From NCBI GenBank assembly GCA_022559845.1, contig CM040120.1, positions 170,978,334 to 171,042,333 of the forward strand: a stretch of DNA of 64,000 nt, read 5' to 3'. The notes under the pieces were generated by a model. The model was not told the origin of the DNA and did not search any database. It saw only the letters and a program-made list of their open reading frames with translations. Source of the stretch: Amorphophallus konjac. Lineage: Eukaryota > Streptophyta > Magnoliopsida > Alismatales > Araceae. The position numbers were made by a program, and so were the translations under genes. Positions 60,053 through 64,000 of this stretch are shown piece after piece. How positions within the stretch are numbered: position 1 is the stretch's first letter; each line of letters opens with the position of its first letter.

Positions 60053-60935
60053 TGGCGGGTAAGCGGTCCTGCCGAGGATGGCAAGACCCGAGAATGGGTA
60101 GCGACCGGTCATGTCGTTGACGACGAAGGTCGAAAAAGGGTAGACGGTCTTGATGATGATGACAAGAACCGGACTAGGGTAGCGACCGATCTTGCCGATA
60201 GTGGCAAGGGTCGAAAAGGGTAGACGGTCTTGCCGATGGTGACAAAAACCGGGTAGAGTAGCGACCGATCTTGCCGATGGTGACAAGGATCGAAGAGGGT
60301 AGACGATCTTGCCGATGGTGACAAAAATTGGGTAGGGTAGCGACCGATCTTGCTGATGGTGACAAGGGTCGAAAAGGGTAGACGGTCTTGCCGTTGGTGA
60401 CAAAAACCGGATAGGGTAGCGACCGATCTTGCCAATGGTGACAAGGGTCGAAAAGGGTAGACGGTCTTGCCGATGGTGACAAAAATCGGATAGGGTAGCG
60501 ACCGATCTTGCCGATGGTGACAAGGGTCGAAAAGGGTAGACGGTATTGCCGATGGTGACAAAAACCGGATAGGGTAGTGACCGATCTTGCCGATGGTGAC
60601 AAGGGTCGAAAAGGGTAGACGGTCTTGCCGATGGTGACAAAAACCGGATAGGGTAGCGACCGATCTTGCCGATGGTGACAAGGGTCGAAAAGGGTAGACG
60701 GTCTTGCCGATGGTGACAAAAATCGGATAGGGTAGCGACCGATCTTGCCGATGGTGACAAGGGTAGAAAAGGGTAGACGGTCTTGCCGATGGTGACAAAA
60801 ATCGGATAGGGTAGCGACCGATCTTGCCGATGGTGACAAGGGTCGAAAAGGGTAGACGGTCTTGCCGATGGTGACAGAAACCGGATAGGGTAGCGACTGA
60901 TCTTGCCGATGGTGACAAGGGTTGAAAAGGGTAGA
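60053..60935. repeat. 79-bp tandem array (about 11 units)
   Basis: A unit of 79 bases made of two related halves of about 41 and 38 bases, each with CTTGCCGATGGTGACAA. Units are highly similar. Because 79 is not a multiple of 3 and the unit lacks minus-strand stops, all three minus-strand frames stay open; these are not genes. It lies in the region between pol and the antisense gene of F. Confidence 0.95.
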
Positions 60936-61020
60936 CAATAGATGTACATAGGCGGGATATCGGATGAAAATTCCCCGTCGACCTCGTAGCGACTATTCAT
61001 CATTCAATTTTTTATTCACA

Positions 61021-61240
61021 TTACTGACCTAAGCGCCCTTTCGGGTTTTTGCCGAGGCCAGCCCCCTCTTGCTTTTGCCCGTGCGCCCTTTCGGGTTTTC
61101 ACGCGGCGGGGTACCCGATTTTTCCTGCGACGCCCTTTCGGGTTTACGCCACAGCTGGGTTATAGCCATTTTTGCACTTGTCCTGATATAGGAACAAGTC
61201 TGGCGGGGTATCTCTATTTTTAACCCCATTTTCTTTTCTT
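61021..61240. repeat. 210-bp direct repeat, copy 1
   Basis: Nearly identical to 61918-62135. It contains repeated CGCCCTTTCGGGTTTT motifs and ends in a T-rich run. Confidence 0.9.
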
Positions 61241-61344
61241 TCTTTCTTTTTTCTTGAATTCGAGATGCAGAAGAACTGGACCGCGTAAATATTGACTGGC
61301 CTTGTCGATGATGACAAGGATTGGACCCTGCTTCGGTCTGTCGA

Positions 61345-61825
61345 CACTAGTTAGATGTTGAAGCAAAGGACATGGTCTATTAACAAGGATGTAAGATCCG
61401 AGCTAAGGGTAAAGATCGACCGGTCTCGCAGATGATGACGAGGGTCAAACGTGGGTTTATTCATCGGCATGGGCCACATGTCGAGGCAAAGGTAGGGTTA
61501 TTAACGGGGACGGAAAGTCCACGTTAAGGGTAGAGATAGACCGATCTCGCCGATGATGACGAGGGTCGACCATGGGTTTATTAATCAACATGGGTCACAT
61601 GCCGAAGCAAAGATGGGATTATCAACAGGGACGTAAGGTCCAAGTTAAGGGTAGAGATCGACCGATCTCGCCGATGATGACGAGGGTCGAATGTGGGTTT
61701 ATTCATCAGCACGGGTCACATGCCGAAGTGAAGATGGGATTATCAACAGGGACGTAAGGTCCAAGTTGAGGGTAGAGATCACCCGACCTCGCCGATGATG
61801 ACGAAGGTCGAATGTGGGTTTGTTA
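61345..61825. repeat. 121-bp tandem array (about 4 units)
   Basis: Units begin GGTAGAGATC at about 61409, 61529, 61650 and 61771. Each contains GACCGATCTCGCCGATGATG, closely related to the core of the 79-bp array. Confidence 0.92.
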
Positions 61826-61917
61826 ATAGATTTCCGGTGGGACTTTGATGGTTGTCCCTTTCAGAGTTTCATTGGGTGGAGAATAGGAGAGGAATTTGAA
61901 AATTACCACTTTACTGA

Positions 61918-62135
61918 CTCAAGCGCCCTTTCGGGTTTTCGCCGGAGCCAGCCCCCTCTTGCTTTTGCCCGCGCGCCGTTTCAGGTTTTCACGCGGCGGG
62001 GTACCCGATTTTGCCTGCAGCGCCCCTTCGGGTTTTTGCCACAGCTGGGTTATAGCCATTTTTGCACTTGCCCTAATATAGGAGCAAGTCTGGCGGGGTA
62101 TCTCTATTTTTAACCCCATTTTCTTTTCATTTTTT
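61918..62135. repeat. 210-bp direct repeat, copy 2
   Basis: Direct copy of 61021-61240, about 897 bases downstream. Confidence 0.9.
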
Positions 62136-62347
62136 TTTTGATATGTATAGGGTGGCAGGTCGAAGTGTGATGTTCGACTCCTAGTCGACAGTAGTTGGCC
62201 CGTAGTGGCAACAATGTGAGAATGCCAGCTAGAACACAAAGCCTTTAGCCGACTCGGGTTTATTCGTTAGCGGGAAGATAATGCTAACGCAAGGAAGGGC
62301 TTTCGTGCCAGTCCGAACTTAAGGCTCGTAATGGCGGTGCAGCGTAT

Positions 62348-63785
62348 CCTTTTGGAAGCTTGATCAGGGCAAAATGCCACTAGACCAAGGAGAGGGTAGC
62401 TTGATCAGGGCGGAATGCCACTGGACCAAAGGAAGGTAGCTCGGTTAGGGCGGAATGCCACTAAACCAAGGAAAAGGTAGCTCGATCAGGGCGGAATGCC
62501 ACTGGACCAAGGAGAGGGTAGCTCGGTTAGAGCGGAGTGCCACTAAACCAAGAAAAAGGTAGCTTGTTTAGGGCGGAGTGCCACTAAACCACGGAAGGTA
62601 GCTTGGTTAGGGCGAAGTGCCACTAAACCAAGGAGAGGGTAGCTCGGTTAGAGCGGAGTGCCACTAAACCAAGAAAAAGGTAGCTTGTTTAGGGCGGAGT
62701 GCCACTAAACCACGGAAGGTAGCTTGGTTAGGGCGAAGTGCCACTAAACCAAGGAGAGGGTAGCTCGGTTAGGGCGGAGTGCCACTAAACCAAGGAGAAG
62801 AGTAGCTCGGTTAGGGCGGAGTGCCACTAAACCCAGGAAAGGGTAGCTTGGTTAGGGCGAAGTGCCATTAAACCAAGGAAAAGGTAGCTCGGTTAGGGCG
62901 GAGTGCCACTAAACCAAGGAGAAGATTAGCTCGGTTAGGGCGGAGTGCCACTAAACCAAGGAGGAGGGTAGCTCGGTTAGGGCGGAGTGCCACTAAACCC
63001 AGGAAAGGGTAGCTTGGTTAGGGCGAAGTGCCATTGAACCAAGGAAAAGGTAGCTCGGTTAGGGCGGAGTGCCACTAAACCAAGGAGAGGTAGCTCGATT
63101 AGGGCGGAGTGCCACTAGACCAAGGGAAGGTAGCTCGGTTAGGGCAGAGTGCCACTAGACCAAGGGAAGGTAGCTTGGTTAGGGCGGAGTGCCGCTAAAC
63201 CAAGGGGAAAAGTAGTTTGGTTAAGGCGGAGTGCCACTAAACCAAGGAGAGGTAGCTCGGTTAGGGCGGAGTGCCACTAAACTAAGGAGAAGAGTAGCTC
63301 GATCAGGGCAGAATGTCACTAGACCAAGGGAAGGTAGCTTGATCAGGGCGAGATGCCACTAAACCAAGAAAAGGGTAGCTTGATCAGGGCGAGATGCCAC
63401 TAAACCAAGAAAAAGGTAGCTCGGTTAGGGCGGAGTGCCACTAGACCAAGGGAAGGGTGGCTCGGTCAGGGCGGAATGCCACTGGACCAAGGAAAGGCAG
63501 CTCGGCTAGGGTGGAGTGCCACTAAACCAAGGAGAGGTAGCTCGGTTAGGGCGGAGTGCCACTAGACCAAGGGAAGGTAGCTCGGTTAGGACGGAGTGCC
63601 ACCAGACCAAGGGAAGGTAGCTTGGTTAGGGCGGAGTGCCGCTAAACCAAGGGGAAAAGTAGTTCGGTTAGGGTGGAGTGCCACTAAACCGAGGAGAGGT
63701 AGATCGGTTAGGGTGAAATGCCACTAACCAAGGAAAGGGTAGCTTGGTTAGGGCAAAGTGCCACTAAACCAAGGAAAAGGTAGCT
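62348..63785. repeat. Approximately 43-bp tandem array (more than 30 units)
   Basis: Units follow GGTAGCTCGGTTAGGGCGGA and then GTGCCACTAAACCAAGGAGA, with lengths of about 40-46 bases. Higher-order duplication is visible: 62523-62638 is repeated at 62639-62755. The array stops at 63785, directly beside the pol stop codon. Confidence 0.95.
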
Positions 63786-63793
63786 CCGACTGA

Positions 63794-64000
63794 TCACTCG
63801 GGACATGTCAGCTGCGCTGCATGATACAGCTTAATGTGTTTTCCGTTGAGGGGAGAGAACTGAATGACTCCTTTGTGGTCTACAAGGACGTAGGCACCCC
63901 CTTCATATACTCGGCGGACGATATACGGCCCGACCCAGTTTTCGACCAGCTTCCCTTTGGGGTTGGAGGCCATCACTTCTTTTCTTTTGACCATTACCAG
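63794..64000 (-). CDS. C-terminal end of element F pol (Tat-type integrase), partial
   Basis: A minus-strand frame open to the window edge and ending at 63794. It carries KLVENWVGPYIVRRVYEGGAY, the GPY-type motif at the end of Tat and Athila integrases, then the terminal NGKHIKLYHA. No chromodomain follows, as expected for Tat. It shows that F is transcribed on the minus strand, opposite to the PMD gene. The rest of pol, gag and the 5' LTR lie beyond the right edge. Confidence 0.85.
   Translation of the reverse strand: MVMVKRKEVMASNPKGKLVENWVGPYIVRRVYEGGAYVLVDHKGVIQFSPLNGKHIKLYHAAQLTCPE

Noticed and set aside
59996..61003. Three long overlapping minus-strand frames of 254-335 residues with a repeated CHHRQDRSLPYP-like text
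   Set aside because: They are translations of the 79-bp tandem array. The unit length is not a multiple of three and lacks stops on that strand, so all three frames stay open.
62348..63785. CRISPR-like regular array
   Set aside because: The units have no unique spacers, unit length varies, and the context is a plant retrotransposon.

Overview
This window looks like repeat-dense intergenic DNA from a large plant nuclear genome. Almost every base that can be assigned belongs to an LTR retrotransposon: Ty3/gypsy chromoviruses with tRNA-iMet-type primer sites and a chromodomain, and Tat-type Ty3/gypsy elements with long LTRs, 3' tandem repeats and an antisense plant-mobile-domain (PMD) gene. LTRs of 2-3.7 kb and nesting several levels deep fit an angiosperm. 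The sequence alone does not fix the species. I see no host gene, tRNA, rRNA or CRISPR array.

Layout (element letters are mine). A (1-5868 and 31851-36945, minus strand) is a short non-autonomous chromovirus derivative in a tandem arrangement LTR-internal-LTR-internal-LTR. It has a gag-like ORF and only a C-terminal integrase/chromodomain remnant. C (5869-31850, minus) is an older chromovirus inserted in the middle LTR of A with an imperfect 5-bp target duplication. D (11681-22311, plus) is a young chromovirus inserted in the reverse transcriptase of C (target duplication CAAGA). S1 (26131-29780, minus) is a solo Tat LTR in the 5' LTR of C (target duplication GAATC). A 136-bp SINE lies at 30196-30331 (11-bp target duplication). 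E (36946-41370, plus) is the 3' end and 3' LTR of another chromovirus, and A sits inside it. E in turn abuts G (41371-48213, minus), the gag and 5' LTR of a Tat element. F (48214-64000, minus) is the 3' half of a second Tat element: the pol terminus at 63794-64000, satellite-like repeats at 60053-63785, an antisense multi-exon PMD gene at 50820-59727 broken by a second solo LTR S2 (55267-58750, plus, target duplication GATAC), and a truncated 3' LTR.

The nesting gives a relative chronology: G, then E, then A (made tandem), then C, then D, S1 and the SINE; separately F, then S2. The coding regions work only as retrotransposon genes (gag, protease, RT, RNase H, integrase, chromodomain). All large ones carry stops or frameshifts except the gag-like ORF of A unit 1. 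In D and in the PMD gene most or all in-frame stops fit C-to-T changes, as expected for methylated, silenced DNA.

The most unusual signals are: arrays of short inverted repeats with family-specific, covarying arms in the LTRs of three chromoviruses (C, D, E); a GGCGCGCC-type motif clustered just upstream of both the Tat LTR TATA box and the TATA box of the antisense PMD gene; the well-preserved exon-intron structure of that gene; and several tandem-repeat families packed into the 3' region of one Tat element.
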